A DNA stretch of 64,000 nt from JAIOQJ01 sp963718635 (GCA_963718635.1 OY970367.1:558001-622000), one strand, 5' to 3'; shown: positions 1 to 8,717, counted from the stretch's first letter. A program made the numbers and translations. Notes: generated by a model not told the origin, from the letters alone.

Positions 1-1
1 G

Positions 2-388
2 CGTCGGCCGGTCGCGTCTTCCGGACTAAGCGTGTACGGGCAGGCGCGTGGGTCGCTCGTGTTCGGGGCAGCGAATCAGAATGCGGTGTTCTTCGGGCAG
101 GAATTGCGCAACGACGACCCGAATCCGCAGTACGCGACCGAGCATCGTCTCAGAGCCATCCCCATCATCGATTTAGAGACGGGTTTAGAGTATGGCCGAG
201 CCGTCGGCAGAACCTGGGTGTTTGGTCAGGTAGGACTAGTCGGGCAGGAATGGCTCAATGCGGGAAGCGCATCGCGTTCGACGATGTTGACTCCCGCCGC
301 CACGCCGCGTCCGGTGCTTGGCGGCGCTCCGCTCGACAGCAACATCGCCTTTCTGGGACTCACCTTTCGGGTGGGGATTAATTACTAA
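2..388 (+). CDS. Lpg1974-type pore-forming outer membrane protein, C-terminal fragment
   Basis: The frame is open from the first bases of the window and ends at TAA, so only the last ~128 residues of a larger protein are visible. The end of the protein alternates short hydrophobic/polar strands (GSLVFGA, LGLTFRVGINY) and finishes in an aromatic residue, as expected for the last strands of an outer-membrane beta-barrel. The GLSVYGQARGSL-like stretch resembles the C-terminal region of the Lpg1974/legionaemolysin-like porins that are expanded in planctomycetes. That family assignment is from recollection of the family, not a search. The true start lies upstream of the window. It converges with the sulfite reductase gene, with 62 nt between the stops. 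Confidence 0.5.
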   Translation, partial: RRPVASSGLSVYGQARGSLVFGAANQNAVFFGQELRNDDPNPQYATEHRLRAIPIIDLETGLEYGRAVGRTWVFGQVGLVGQEWLNAGSASRSTMLTPAATPRPVLGGAPLDSNIAFLGLTFRVGINY

Positions 389-450
389 AGAGGCGCTCGC
401 CAAAGGCCAACTTGGCTCGATCCAAACATCTGGCCTGCTTTCACGAGTCG

Positions 451-2181
451 TCAATGCTTCGGCAGCGGTACGCCGGCGATGGCGCACAATTTCTCGTTGC
501 CGACTCGGTGGCAGTAATCGCCAAACGTCTCGCTGCCGCCGCGATCCTGTTTGAACTGCGTAAGCACTTTCTTCAACAGCGGCACGATTTGATCGCGCGG
601 CACCAGGTCTTGAAAAACGGTGTTGAGCCTTTGGCCCAGCGTGCTGCCGCCAAGGAATACGGTGTACTTCTCGCCGCTACGGCCGACGATGCCGATCTCG
701 CTCTGGTAGGGTCGCGCGCAGCCGTTTGGACAACCTGTCATGCGGATGCTGATGCGCTCATTCTCCAAGCCGAGCTCTTTGAGTTCGGGTTCGAAGGAAT
801 CAACGAGCTTCGGCAGCGCTCGTTCGGATTCGGAGATTGCCAGGCCGCACGTGGGTATGGCGGGACAAGCCATGCTCCATTTTTGGATCAGAGAAAGATT
901 TTCCGGCCGAGGAATGCCGTGTTCCCCTAAGAGTCGATCAACTTCGCCGCGCTGTTCGGTCGTGATGTCGCAGAGCAACAAATCTTGCTGTCCGGAGAGC
1001 CGAACGTTGACGCCGAGCTTCTCGACAATTTTGCGCACGCCGGTGCGATACTGTAAACCCGCCTCGTCTTTGATGCGGCCGTTTTCGATGCTCAGGCCGA
1101 TAAACCAGCGACCATCGCCCTGAGGATGCCAGCCGAGGTGAAGATCGACATCGGTAATGGCCACTTCTTTTGGCATCATTATTGGTTTAAGGAAATAGTC
1201 GCGTGCCAGGACATCGCGTACTTTTTCGACGCCCCAATCGTGGACGACGTATTTAATGCGGGCCCGTTTGCGGTCGGCTCGATTGCCATGATCGCGAAAG
1301 AATTTGATGACCGCTTCCGCAGCGCCGACGACCTCATTTGGTTCGACGAAGCAGATCGGCTGCCCCAGGTGCGGGAAGGTGTTGGCATTGCCGGCCGTGC
1401 GTCCCATGCCGCCGCCGACGGTCATGTTGTAGCCGATTGGTCGGCCGTTCTCGACGATCGCCAGAAATCCAAGGTCTTGGGCGTAGAGATCGATGCAGTT
1501 GTCGTAGGGCATCGAGAAACCAATTTTGAACTTACGCGGCAGGTACACTTTGCCGTAGATCGGCTCGACGCCCTCGGCTTCGTTGGCATCTGCACTAACG
1601 TGTTCGCCGTTGAGGAAGATATCGTGATAGGCTCGCGAGCGCGGCGCCAGGTGGGCCGCCACGGCGTCAGCCAAGTGTTGAGCTTCTTTGCGCACGGCAT
1701 CGCCCAGCGGCGCGGGGCAAGCCATTACGTTGCGATTCACATCGCCGCAACCGCCCAGCGTCGAAAGCAGGCAGTCGTTGATGCCTCGAATGGTCGATCG
1801 CAAGTTGGCCTTCAGCACGCCGTGGAACTGGATGCTCTGCCGCGTCGTGATGCGCAGGGTGTTATTGCCATATTGGGAAGCCAGATCGTCCAACGCCAGC
1901 CACTGCTTCGCGGTCAACTTACCGCCGGGCAGTTTCAAACGGATCATGCACATATAGTGCTTGCCAGTGCCGGCCTTCGCCCGGTTCTTGCGCGCATCGC
2001 GATCTTCCTGTTGATAGCTGCCGTGAAACTTCAACAGATTTTTTGCATCATCGCTGAAGTGGTCGGTAACTTGCGCCAGTTCCTCGGCCAAGGTCCCGCG
2101 CAGCCAACGGCTCGCTTCCTTGACGCCTTCAAATCCCGAACGCTTGGGAACTTCTTCGTTATTCGTTTGATCCGTTGACAT
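451..2181 (-). CDS. assimilatory sulfite reductase, siroheme/[4Fe-4S] hemoprotein
   Basis: A 576-residue protein of the sulfite/nitrite reductase family, which reduces sulfite to sulfide with six electrons. The two cluster/siroheme-binding Cys motifs are visible: MACPAIPTC (C-x5-C) and, about 50 residues on, TGCPNGCARP (C-x3-C). The conserved GGCGDVNRNVMACPAP segment in the N-terminal half fits CysI/SIR-type sulfite reductases better than nitrite reductases, but nitrite reduction cannot be excluded. An upstream in-frame start at 2358 would add 59 unconserved residues. The ATG at 2181 is preferred because homology begins just after it (GFEGVKEASRWLRG). No flavoprotein partner is adjacent. The siroheme precursor enzyme CobA-HemD is encoded at 33.3-34.8 kb. 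Confidence 0.88.
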   Translation of the reverse strand: MSTDQTNNEEVPKRSGFEGVKEASRWLRGTLAEELAQVTDHFSDDAKNLLKFHGSYQQEDRDARKNRAKAGTGKHYMCMIRLKLPGGKLTAKQWLALDDLASQYGNNTLRITTRQSIQFHGVLKANLRSTIRGINDCLLSTLGGCGDVNRNVMACPAPLGDAVRKEAQHLADAVAAHLAPRSRAYHDIFLNGEHVSADANEAEGVEPIYGKVYLPRKFKIGFSMPYDNCIDLYAQDLGFLAIVENGRPIGYNMTVGGGMGRTAGNANTFPHLGQPICFVEPNEVVGAAEAVIKFFRDHGNRADRKRARIKYVVHDWGVEKVRDVLARDYFLKPIMMPKEVAITDVDLHLGWHPQGDGRWFIGLSIENGRIKDEAGLQYRTGVRKIVEKLGVNVRLSGQQDLLLCDITTEQRGEVDRLLGEHGIPRPENLSLIQKWSMACPAIPTCGLAISESERALPKLVDSFEPELKELGLENERISIRMTGCPNGCARPYQSEIGIVGRSGEKYTVFLGGSTLGQRLNTVFQDLVPRDQIVPLLKKVLTQFKQDRGGSETFGDYCHRVGNEKLCAIAGVPLPKH

Positions 2182-2374
2182 GCTTCTATCCGTCGGAGGA
2201 AAATAGCTGAATGTATGCTTGATTACGGGCGAAATCGCTGCTTCATCAAGTGCAGCCGCTTGTATCTTTCTAGCAAAAGACCGGGATAAATAAAACGGCA
2301 GAGCTTCGCTTCGCATAAGTTGAATTTGTTTGTTGTAGCCGCGGCGCGCAACGTCCATCCGAAGCGACTACCTC

Positions 2375-2427
2375 TAGCACAAGCGTCTCGCTTGTGCATA
2401 CTCCTCACAAGCGAGACGCTTGTACTA
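2375..2427. repeat. short inverted repeat (ACAAGCGTCTCGCTTGTG type)
   Basis: Within the 376-nt space upstream of the sulfite reductase gene, two ~20-nt arms, each itself palindromic (AAGCGTCTCGCTT / AAGCGAGACGCTT), face each other across ~8 nt. A single diverged half-copy (GCGTCTCGCTTGTG) recurs near 41,260, so it belongs to a dispersed family. I see no gene in the rest of this gap. Confidence 0.6.
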
Positions 2428-2557
2428 CGATAAACTTCCGTAGGGCCACCTATTAGCTTAGGCGCGATCTCGTTCCAACTCCCAAAGGCAATCTTGCTGC
2501 AAACCGCTAAACCTATTATCGTGATTCTGATTCGACCAAACACGCAAGGACGCGCAG

Positions 2558-3259
2558 ATGCTTTTGATCGCTCCCGATATTCTGGCTGAGGCCCGAGGCT
2601 TGTCGCCGGTTCTCAGCGCTTTTGGGATCGTCTTCGGCGCCTCCATCTGGCTATGCGGCTGGCGCTGGCATCGCTTCTGGGTCGTCATCAGCGTCACCGT
2701 TATTGCCGGCCTGATCGGGTTGCAAACCGGTCGCTCGTCCGGCGGGCACATCATGGCGATGGGGATCTTGCTCGCCATCTCTGCCGGCCTGCTCGCCATC
2801 GAACTGGCACGTGTTTTCGCCTTCATAGCCGCCGGCAGCGCGGTCTGGCTCGCTGCGAGTCTGGTCTTTCCCAAGGGTCAAGAGTTCTGGGTTGCCTTCT
2901 TTATCGGCGGCCTGTTCGGCGTGCTGCTTTATCGCTTTTGGACCATGCTCCTAACCAGCTTTGTTGGGATCGTCTTCGGTACGCACGCACTGCTCTGTTT
3001 TCTGGAAGGCCTATTCACATTCTATCCCGACGAATTTGCTGTGAAGTATGCGCTCGTACTCAATGGCGGCGTTTTCGCTTTTACCGTGTTAGGCTTGATC
3101 GTTCAAAGCTGGCTTGAACGGTGGCAGAATCGGCGCGACAAACGCCGTAAAAAAGCAGCCGAGGAGAAACTGAAAGAAAAAATCCTGGCGGGCGCTGCGA
3201 AATCAAGCGTACCCAACCTCTTGCAACGACTGCTAGGCGCGAAGAAAAAAGCCGTTTAG
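2558..3259 (+). CDS. multi-pass membrane protein of unknown function (DUF4203/TMEM198-like)
   Basis: A 233-residue protein with about seven hydrophobic helices (roughly residues 16-60, 70-95, 97-118, 120-150 and 160-185) followed by a strongly basic, Lys/Arg-rich cytoplasmic tail (about residues 186-233, including RDKRRKKAAEEK). The pattern of tightly packed Gly-rich helices resembles DUF4203/TMEM198-like proteins, but I do not recognise a specific function. The ATG at 2558 is preceded by AAGGA at 2546-2550, a good ribosome-binding site. It is transcribed toward the Nif3-family gene, from which it is separated by a repeat element. Confidence 0.6.
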   Translation: MLLIAPDILAEARGLSPVLSAFGIVFGASIWLCGWRWHRFWVVISVTVIAGLIGLQTGRSSGGHIMAMGILLAISAGLLAIELARVFAFIAAGSAVWLAASLVFPKGQEFWVAFFIGGLFGVLLYRFWTMLLTSFVGIVFGTHALLCFLEGLFTFYPDEFAVKYALVLNGGVFAFTVLGLIVQSWLERWQNRRDKRRKKAAEEKLKEKILAGAAKSSVPNLLQRLLGAKKKAV

Positions 3260-3270
3260 CCGCGCCGCCC

Positions 3271-3337
3271 GTTAGCCGCGGCGCTATGCGGAGCGCGACT
3301 GCGCGGCCATCGCGCTCCGCACAGCGTCGCGGCTAAC
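3271..3337. repeat. dispersed palindrome, GTTAGCCGCG...CGCGGCTAAC family
   Basis: Two ~28-nt arms (3271-3298 and 3310-3337) are near-perfect reverse complements, beginning GTTAGCCGCG and ending CGCGGCTAAC. Related copies lie at 23771-23876, 24168-24210 (half) and 38619-38705, always between genes. Confidence 0.75.
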
Positions 3338-3364
3338 AACGACGAAAAAATCGGGGAACACTCA

Positions 3365-4465
3365 ATGCCGACCGTCGCCGCCATTAGCGAATACCTTGAG
3401 TGTTTCGCGCCCTCACGACTTGCGGCCGATTGGGACAACGTCGGGCTGCTCCTCGGCGATGCGGCAACCGAAGTCAGGCAACTGCTCACTTGCCTTACCG
3501 TCACTCCGGAAGTAGTTGCTGAGGCAGTATCGGGCAACGTGCAGATGATCGTGTCGCATCATCCGATTCTGTTCCGCGGCATTAAAAAGCTGACATCGCA
3601 AGATGCGGAAGGCCGCCTTCTATTGCCGTTGATCCAGGCCGGCATAGCCGTCTATTCACCACACACTGCCTTTGACAACTGTGCGGGCGGCATCAATGAC
3701 ATGCTTGCCGAGCGCATCGGCCTAACGAGCATCCGGCCGCTGCGCGGTCGATCGCAACAGTCCTATAAGATTGTTGTCTTCGTTCCCGAAACGGACTTAG
3801 CGAAAGTTTCGCAGGCCATGTTCGATGCCGGGGCGGGAGTTATCGGCCAATATAGTCAATGCAGCTATCGCACGTATGGCACGGGCACTTTCTTCGGCTC
3901 TCAACTCAGCAATCCGAGTATTGGCAGTAAAGGCCAGCGCGAAGAAGTGAGTGAGTGGCGGCTCGAGGTGGTGTGCCCGGAAGCCTGCCTGGACAAAGCG
4001 ATACAGGCGCTACGTCGTTCTCATTCTTACGAAGAACCTGCATTCGATGTCTATCCCTTAAAAGTGGAAAGCGCACGAGGCCATGAGGGAAGAGTCGGTC
4101 GTCTCGAAGCACCAATTTGCTTAGGGCAGCTTGCCGGCCAGGTGAAAGAGAAGCTGGCCGCAGCTGCTGTTCAAATCGTAGGCGATAGCGATAGGTCAAT
4201 CGAAACGATCGCAGTTGCTTGCGGTGCGGCCGGCGAATTTCTCTCGGACGCCATCAAGGCCAAGGCTGATGCCTTTCTAACGGGCGAGATGCGCTTTCAC
4301 GATTATCTCAAAGCAAAGGAAGAAGGGATTGCGCTGATCCTTCCTGGACACTACGCGACCGAACGACCGGCCGTCGAACAGTTGGCGGATAAGCTTGAAC
4401 TCGAGTGGCCCGACCTGAAAGTGTGGGCAAGCAAGGAGGAACATGATCCGGTGACCTGGACCTAA
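3365..4465 (+). CDS. Nif3-like dinuclear metal-center protein (YqfO type)
   Basis: A 366-residue NIF3/DUF34 family protein. Metal-ligand motifs of the family are visible: VSHHPILFRG (residues ~60-70), YSPHTAFDN (~97-105) and, near the C-terminus, LTGEMRFHDY and GHYATER. The length (~366 versus ~250 in E. coli YbgI) and the internal segment around residues 130-235 (YKIVVFVPETDLAKV, YGTGTFFG) indicate the longer Bacillus YqfO type, with a CutA/PII-like inserted domain. The members are hexameric metal-binding proteins, often annotated GTP cyclohydrolase 1 type 2, but their reaction is unsettled. ATG start; AATCGGGGA lies upstream. Confidence 0.88.
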   Translation: MPTVAAISEYLECFAPSRLAADWDNVGLLLGDAATEVRQLLTCLTVTPEVVAEAVSGNVQMIVSHHPILFRGIKKLTSQDAEGRLLLPLIQAGIAVYSPHTAFDNCAGGINDMLAERIGLTSIRPLRGRSQQSYKIVVFVPETDLAKVSQAMFDAGAGVIGQYSQCSYRTYGTGTFFGSQLSNPSIGSKGQREEVSEWRLEVVCPEACLDKAIQALRRSHSYEEPAFDVYPLKVESARGHEGRVGRLEAPICLGQLAGQVKEKLAAAAVQIVGDSDRSIETIAVACGAAGEFLSDAIKAKADAFLTGEMRFHDYLKAKEEGIALILPGHYATERPAVEQLADKLELEWPDLKVWASKEEHDPVTWT

Positions 4466-4570
4466 AGAGAGCGGCTACTCTGGCCGGCTCGGCTTCTTCG
4501 CGTCACAGCTAACGGGATTTCGATGGCGTAGATGCAGCAACTGATTGTGGCAAAAACGCGTCTCGCTCTT

Positions 4571-4701
4571 GCCACCCTCCCCCCGGTTTTGCGGAGGGAG
4601 GGCAGGGTGGGGGGAACCGCAGCGAGTGTCAAAACGGTTGTTGATGGCCGAGCGCTCAACCCCCACCCTGCCCTCCCCACTGCAAAGCCAGCGGGAGGGT
4701 A
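4571..4701. repeat. 131-bp palindromic element, ACCCTCCCC type, with conserved loop
   Basis: The arms are an ACCCTCCCCC/GCAGGGTGGGG motif followed by its reverse complement. The middle (GGTTGTTGATGGCCGAGCGC) is conserved in the opposite orientation in the element at 22931-23059, so the whole unit, not just the arms, has been copied. It occupies the 397-nt space before rpmB. The remainder of that space holds nothing I can identify. Confidence 0.75.
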
Positions 4702-4862
4702 AGACCTTGACTCCGCGCTCGTTGCATACTTTTGACAGAATCAGTTCCCACGCCCCTCCACCAAATGTCGAAGCCACGTGGCTTGCCGCTTCCCGATGGT
4801 TCCCTATATTGGAGGATTCTGAGAAATTGTCTGTCGTGCATTGAAGTCGGGAGTTGTTAGTC

Positions 4863-5126
4863 ATGGGGATGCACTGTTCCGTCTGCGCCAAGAAGCCTTC
4901 GGTAGGCAATCAGAAGACCTATCGCGGCAAGGCGAAATACTTGGGCGGTGTCGGCCGTAAGATCACCGGTACCACAAAACGCGTCTTTTATCCGAATTTG
5001 CAACGAATTCGCGTGGTGGATGCTGAAGGCAAAGTGGGCCGTAAGTGGGTCTGTACGCAGTGCATTCGCGGGGGCGGCGTTCAACGTCCGCAGAAGCGCA
5101 AGCCGTTCACCGCCATTGTTGTTTAA
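4863..5126 (+). CDS. rpmB: 50S ribosomal protein L28, zinc-binding (C+) form
   Basis: An 87-residue large-subunit ribosomal protein. Two CxxC pairs (HCSVC near the N-terminus and CTQC near residue 62) would hold a zinc ion, so this is the C+ paralogue type. The conserved core KRVFYPNLQRIRV is present. The ATG at 4863 was chosen over an upstream TTG because GGGAG sits about 10 nt before it. A second ATG two codons in is also possible. It heads a tight cluster with gatC (13 nt) and gatA and is probably co-transcribed with them. Confidence 0.95.
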   Translation: MGMHCSVCAKKPSVGNQKTYRGKAKYLGGVGRKITGTTKRVFYPNLQRIRVVDAEGKVGRKWVCTQCIRGGGVQRPQKRKPFTAIVV

Positions 5127-5139
5127 GCCGGGATGAAAC

Positions 5140-5442
5140 ATGGACATCGCCGAAGTCCGCAAGGTGGCCAAGCTTAGCCGGCTCGATTTGAGCGATGCCG
5201 ACTTGACGCTGATGGCCAAACAACTTTCCGCGATTCTCCATTATGTCGATCAGCTCGCCGAGCTCGATACCGAAGGGGTCGAGCCGATGGCTCATCCTCT
5301 TCCCCTTCAAAACGTCTTCCGAGCCGACGAGCCGTTGCCATCGCTGACGGTGGACGAAGCGTTGCAGAACGCTCCCAACCGCGCCGGCAATTTCTTTGGC
5401 GTCCCGGCCGTGCTCGATGCAGCGGACGACCTCAGCCATTGA
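5140..5442 (+). CDS. gatC: Asp/Glu-tRNA(Asn/Gln) amidotransferase subunit C
   Basis: A 100-residue GatC, which stabilises GatA and anchors it to GatB in the amidotransferase that converts misacylated Asp-tRNA(Asn) or Glu-tRNA(Gln). Typical features are the N-terminal VRKVAKLSRLDLSD helix and the central ILHYVDQLAELDTEGVEP segment, ending in an acidic tail. ATG with GGGA about 8 nt upstream. The gene lies 16 nt before the gatA start. gatB is not in this window. Confidence 0.95.
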   Translation: MDIAEVRKVAKLSRLDLSDADLTLMAKQLSAILHYVDQLAELDTEGVEPMAHPLPLQNVFRADEPLPSLTVDEALQNAPNRAGNFFGVPAVLDAADDLSH

Positions 5443-5458
5443 ATGCGAGCCGAGCGCC

Positions 5459-6922
5459 ATGATCGAAAAGACAGCAGCCGAACTTCTCTCGATTCAAGCG
5501 CGCGGCGAAGCCACCGCCGAGACAATAGCCGACCACTTTCTCGCTGCCATCAAACAACGCGATCCCGAGGTGAAGGCTTTCTTGCACGTCGATGAAGCGG
5601 CCGTCCGTGAACAGGCGCGGGCCATCGACGCCAAACGCAAGCAAGGGGTGAAGCTCGGCGCCTTAGCCGGCGTACCGATCGCCATCAAAGACGTTCTCTG
5701 CACCAAGGGAAGCCCGACGACTTGTTCCAGCAAGATGCTGGAACACTTCATTCCCCCGTACGATGCACATGTCATTACAAAGTTGAAGCAAGCGGACGCG
5801 ATCCTGATCGGCAAGACGAACATGGATGAGTTCGCCATGGGCTCCTCCACCGAAAACAGCGCCTATCAGGTTACTCGTAATCCATGGGATCTGACGCGCA
5901 TTCCCGGCGGTTCATCAGGGGGTTCAGCAGCCGCAGTGGCCGCTTGCGAAGCGCCGTTATCCATTGGCTCGGATACGGGCGGCTCGATTCGGCAACCGGC
6001 CAGCTTGTGCGGCATCGTTGGCATCAAGCCGACCTACGGGCGTGTTTCCCGCTTCGGCTTGATTGCCTTCGCTTCATCGCTCGATCAGATCGGGCCCTTT
6101 TCGCACGATGTGATGGATGCGGCGTTGCTGCTCGAAGCGATCGCAGGACACGACCCGCGCGACAGCACCAGCGTCGATCAAGCGGTTCCGTCGTACAGTC
6201 GATCGTTGAATGAGGCGTTGCGCGACTTGAAGATCGGCGTCCCGCGCGAGTTCTTTGGCGAAGGCTTGGACAAAGAAGTGGAAGCCGCCGTTCAAGCCGC
6301 GCTCAACGAGTATGTGAAGCAAGGCGCGAAGCTGGTGGACGTGTCTCTCCCGCACAGCAAGTACGCCATCGCCACTTATTACCTGGTCGCCACGGCCGAG
6401 GCTTCCAGCAACCTCGCCCGCTATGATGGCATGCACTATGGCCACCGCACGAAGGTCAAAGGCGATCTCCTGGCCACCTATAGCAAATCGCGCGCTGAAG
6501 GCTTCGGCAAGGAAGTGCAACGCCGCATCATGCTCGGCACGTACGCCCTTTCCAGCGGCTATAAGGATGCCTATTATCTCAAAGCGCTCAAAGTGCGAAG
6601 GCTCATCAAGAACGATTTCGATCAAGCATTCTCTCAATGCGATGTGGTGATAGGCCCAACAGCGCCGACGGCCGCTTTCAAAATTGGCGAGAAGACCAGC
6701 GATCCGTTATCGATGTACCTTTCGGATATTTATACCATCAGCTGCAATTTGGCCGGCATTCCGGGCATGAGCATCCCTTGCGGCTTCACGCAGACAAACT
6801 TGCCGATCGGCCTGCAGCTCTTGGCGCCGCCGTTTGAGGAAGAGAAGATGCTGCGCATTGCGCGAATGTACGAGCAGGCAACGGAGTGGCATTTGAAGAG
6901 GCCGAGTTTCAATCTTCGCTAG
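5459..6922 (+). CDS. gatA: Asp/Glu-tRNA(Asn/Gln) amidotransferase subunit A
   Basis: A 487-residue amidase-signature enzyme that releases ammonia from glutamine for tRNA-dependent amidation. The Ser-cisSer-Lys triad is visible: Lys in IAIKDV (~residue 78), the Gly/Ser-rich GGSSGGSAAAVA motif and the catalytic Ser in SDTGGSIRQPA. The start was set at the ATG at 5459, because an upstream start at 5396 would overlap gatC and adds unconserved residues. The last codons and the stop lie inside the left arm of a perfect 27-bp inverted repeat, so a mobile palindrome has come to rest exactly at the 3' end of the gene. Confidence 0.96.
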   Translation: MIEKTAAELLSIQARGEATAETIADHFLAAIKQRDPEVKAFLHVDEAAVREQARAIDAKRKQGVKLGALAGVPIAIKDVLCTKGSPTTCSSKMLEHFIPPYDAHVITKLKQADAILIGKTNMDEFAMGSSTENSAYQVTRNPWDLTRIPGGSSGGSAAAVAACEAPLSIGSDTGGSIRQPASLCGIVGIKPTYGRVSRFGLIAFASSLDQIGPFSHDVMDAALLLEAIAGHDPRDSTSVDQAVPSYSRSLNEALRDLKIGVPREFFGEGLDKEVEAAVQAALNEYVKQGAKLVDVSLPHSKYAIATYYLVATAEASSNLARYDGMHYGHRTKVKGDLLATYSKSRAEGFGKEVQRRIMLGTYALSSGYKDAYYLKALKVRRLIKNDFDQAFSQCDVVIGPTAPTAAFKIGEKTSDPLSMYLSDIYTISCNLAGIPGMSIPCGFTQTNLPIGLQLLAPPFEEEKMLRIARMYEQATEWHLKRPSFNLR

Positions 6923-7098
6923 CGCTTTTTGAAGTTGCGCGGTACCAAGCGGCTTTGAGGGTATTGAGAGCCCGAAGCGCAAGCAAGGGAAGGCGTTAGG
7001 AAAAAATAGGACTTTCCTTGCTTGCGCTTCGGGCTCTCATTGACCCAATAATTTCGTCGTGATTCCGCTAGCGCGCAACTTCAAAAAGCGCTAGCGAA
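6915..7098. repeat. MITE-like nested palindrome ending gatA
   Basis: A perfect 27-bp terminal inverted repeat (6915-6941 and 7072-7098) encloses a second, inner inverted repeat of ~24 bp (6965-6990 and 7015-7039) with the AGCCCGAAGCGCAAGCAAGG core, a sequence type I recall as common in planctomycete intergenic DNA. There is no coding capacity. The left arm contains the last codons and stop of gatA, and the right arm ends about 36 nt before the ATPase gene. Confidence 0.8.
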
Positions 7099-7134
7099 GA
7101 ATTCACTTCGCGTCGGACAAAGATCGGCTTTCCG

Positions 7135-7842
7135 ATGATTCAAGTTCGCAATCTCGGTTACACCTACCCCGATGGCCGCCATGCGCTCGACCAATTGTCG
7201 TTCACAATAGGCGAAGGCGAAACAGTCGGGCTGATCGGGCCCAACGGCGCAGGCAAAACGACTCTCTTCCTCTGCCTATGCGGCGTATTACCAGTAAAAC
7301 CGGGCAGCATATCCATTGCCGGGATTGATCCTTCTGACTCGACGAAACGCAGGCAGTTGCCAACTCAAGTGGGCATCGTCTTTCAAAACAGTGATAACCA
7401 GCTATTCAATTCAACTCTCTTTGATGACGTCGCCTTTGGGCCTCTGAATCTCGGTCTACCCGCAAACGAAGTAAGGACGCGTGTCGCGGAAGCGTTGGCT
7501 TGTGTGGGCTTGACGGGTCAAGAAGAGCGAACGCCTTTTCATATGTCGGGCGGTGAAAAACGCCGGGCAGCCATTGCTGGCGTGCTGGCTATGCGTCCGG
7601 CGGTGCTCTTGCTCGACGAGCCTTCGATGTTCCTCGACCCACGCGGCCGGCGCGATGTCATTCGGCTAATCCAATCGCTGCCCGGCGTAAAATTAATCGC
7701 CTCGCACGACCTCCCCATGGTGCGCGAAACCTGCTCGCGCGTTTTGTTGCTGGATGAAGGCAGACTGATCGCCGATGGCCCGCCGGATGAAATCTTGGAT
7801 AAGCGAGAATTGATGGAACAACACGGTCTGATGGGGAACTAA
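7135..7842 (+). CDS. energy-coupling factor (CbiO-type) ABC transporter ATPase
   Basis: A 235-residue ABC ATPase. Walker A GPNGAGKTT (~residues 36-44), Q-loop VFQNSDNQLF followed by VAFGP, signature MSGGEKRRAAIAG, Walker B VLLLDEPSMFLD and switch His in ASHDLP are all intact. The FQNSDNQLF...D-x-AFGP signature is characteristic of ECF-type A components (CbiO/EcfA) that energise vitamin, cobalt or nickel uptake. No T component (CbiQ) or substrate-binding S component is adjacent in the window, so the substrate is unknown. I see no strong Shine-Dalgarno. A palindromic element lies directly upstream. Confidence 0.88.
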   Translation: MIQVRNLGYTYPDGRHALDQLSFTIGEGETVGLIGPNGAGKTTLFLCLCGVLPVKPGSISIAGIDPSDSTKRRQLPTQVGIVFQNSDNQLFNSTLFDDVAFGPLNLGLPANEVRTRVAEALACVGLTGQEERTPFHMSGGEKRRAAIAGVLAMRPAVLLLDEPSMFLDPRGRRDVIRLIQSLPGVKLIASHDLPMVRETCSRVLLLDEGRLIADGPPDEILDKRELMEQHGLMGN

Positions 7843-7856
7843 TTCTTTCAGTTTTA

Positions 7857-7931
7857 TAGGGTGGGTGAAGGCTTTGCGAAACCCACCCGAACATGAAAGG
7901 TGGGTTGGGAAATGCCTGCACCCACCCTACA
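7857..7931. repeat. TAGGGTGGGTGAAGGC palindromic repeat
   Basis: TAGGGTGGGTG at one end and CACCCACCCTACA at the other form an inverted repeat enclosing a GCTTTGCGAAACCCACC segment. Degenerate relatives lie at 10852-10972. It sits between the convergent ATPase and HAD genes, where its stem could also act as a transcription barrier. Confidence 0.6.
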
Positions 7932-7944
7932 AAACTACATTCCG

Positions 7945-8607
7945 TCAGAGCAACCGCAACACCTCATCCGCGTTCAGTTCTTCGAGCGATTCCACCACCC
8001 GATCGGCGCCCGCATTATGCAACGCTTCTGCGGAGTGATGGCCGACGAAACGGACCGCGACGCATTTCATCCCACCTGCTTTCGCCGCTTGTACGCCGGC
8101 GACGGCATCTTCAAACACAATGCAGCGATCGGGACTTGCCTTCAATTTCTCGGCCCCGACTAGGAAAACCTGCGGGTCGGGTTTGCCGCGTTGTGTGTCT
8201 TCCATGGCGACGATGGCTTGAAAAAACCGACGGCTCTCCGTTAAGGTGAGAATCAGTTCGACGTTCTCACGCGGCGTGCTGGAGCCGATGGCCTGCTTGA
8301 TGCCCTTCTGCGCAAAACCTTCCAGCAGCGCAAGGACGCCCGGTAAGAGCGAAACGCCTTTGCCGGCCTCTTTGCGATAGTACGATTCTTTGCGACCGCC
8401 CATGTCGGCAATCTCGGCCTCGGTGAGATGCTCGCCGAATAGGGAACGGATGATTTCCGGATTGCGTCGTCCAAAAGTCGCCTTGAAATCGGCACGGGTG
8501 AAGGACTTGCCGATCTCCGTTGCCAGTTTCACCCATGATTCAAAGTGCAGCTCGGCCGTATCGACGAGGGTTCCGTCCACATCCCAGATGATGGCAGCTT
8601 TTTCCAT
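7945..8607 (-). CDS. HAD-superfamily hydrolase, beta-phosphoglucomutase-like
   Basis: A 220-residue HAD subfamily IA phosphatase or phosphomutase. Motif I is WDVDGTLVDT (nucleophile Asp and acid/base Asp), motif II is the Ser/Thr of GSSTPRENV, motif III is the Lys in RGKPDPQVF, and motif IV is FEDAVAGVQAAKAGG. A helical cap lies between residues ~20 and 90. The start was set at the ATG at 8607, which directly precedes the catalytic strand; an alternative start at 8640 adds 11 residues. The substrate cannot be told from sequence. It is divergent from rnc. Confidence 0.85.
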   Translation of the reverse strand: MEKAAIIWDVDGTLVDTAELHFESWVKLATEIGKSFTRADFKATFGRRNPEIIRSLFGEHLTEAEIADMGGRKESYYRKEAGKGVSLLPGVLALLEGFAQKGIKQAIGSSTPRENVELILTLTESRRFFQAIVAMEDTQRGKPDPQVFLVGAEKLKASPDRCIVFEDAVAGVQAAKAGGMKCVAVRFVGHHSAEALHNAGADRVVESLEELNADEVLRLL

Positions 8608-8717
8608 GTTCCGTATTGTATAAAGATGAGATAAGCTCACGATGAATCTCGGTGGCCGATATCGTCGCCGAAATAGAAAGTAGATCGCTCGTCACCTCGG
8701 AAATTCGCGATTCGACA

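Noticed and set aside
1126..2178. 350-residue plus-strand ORF
   Set aside because: It lies antisense to the sulfite reductase, whose siroheme motifs are clear, and has no recognisable domain.
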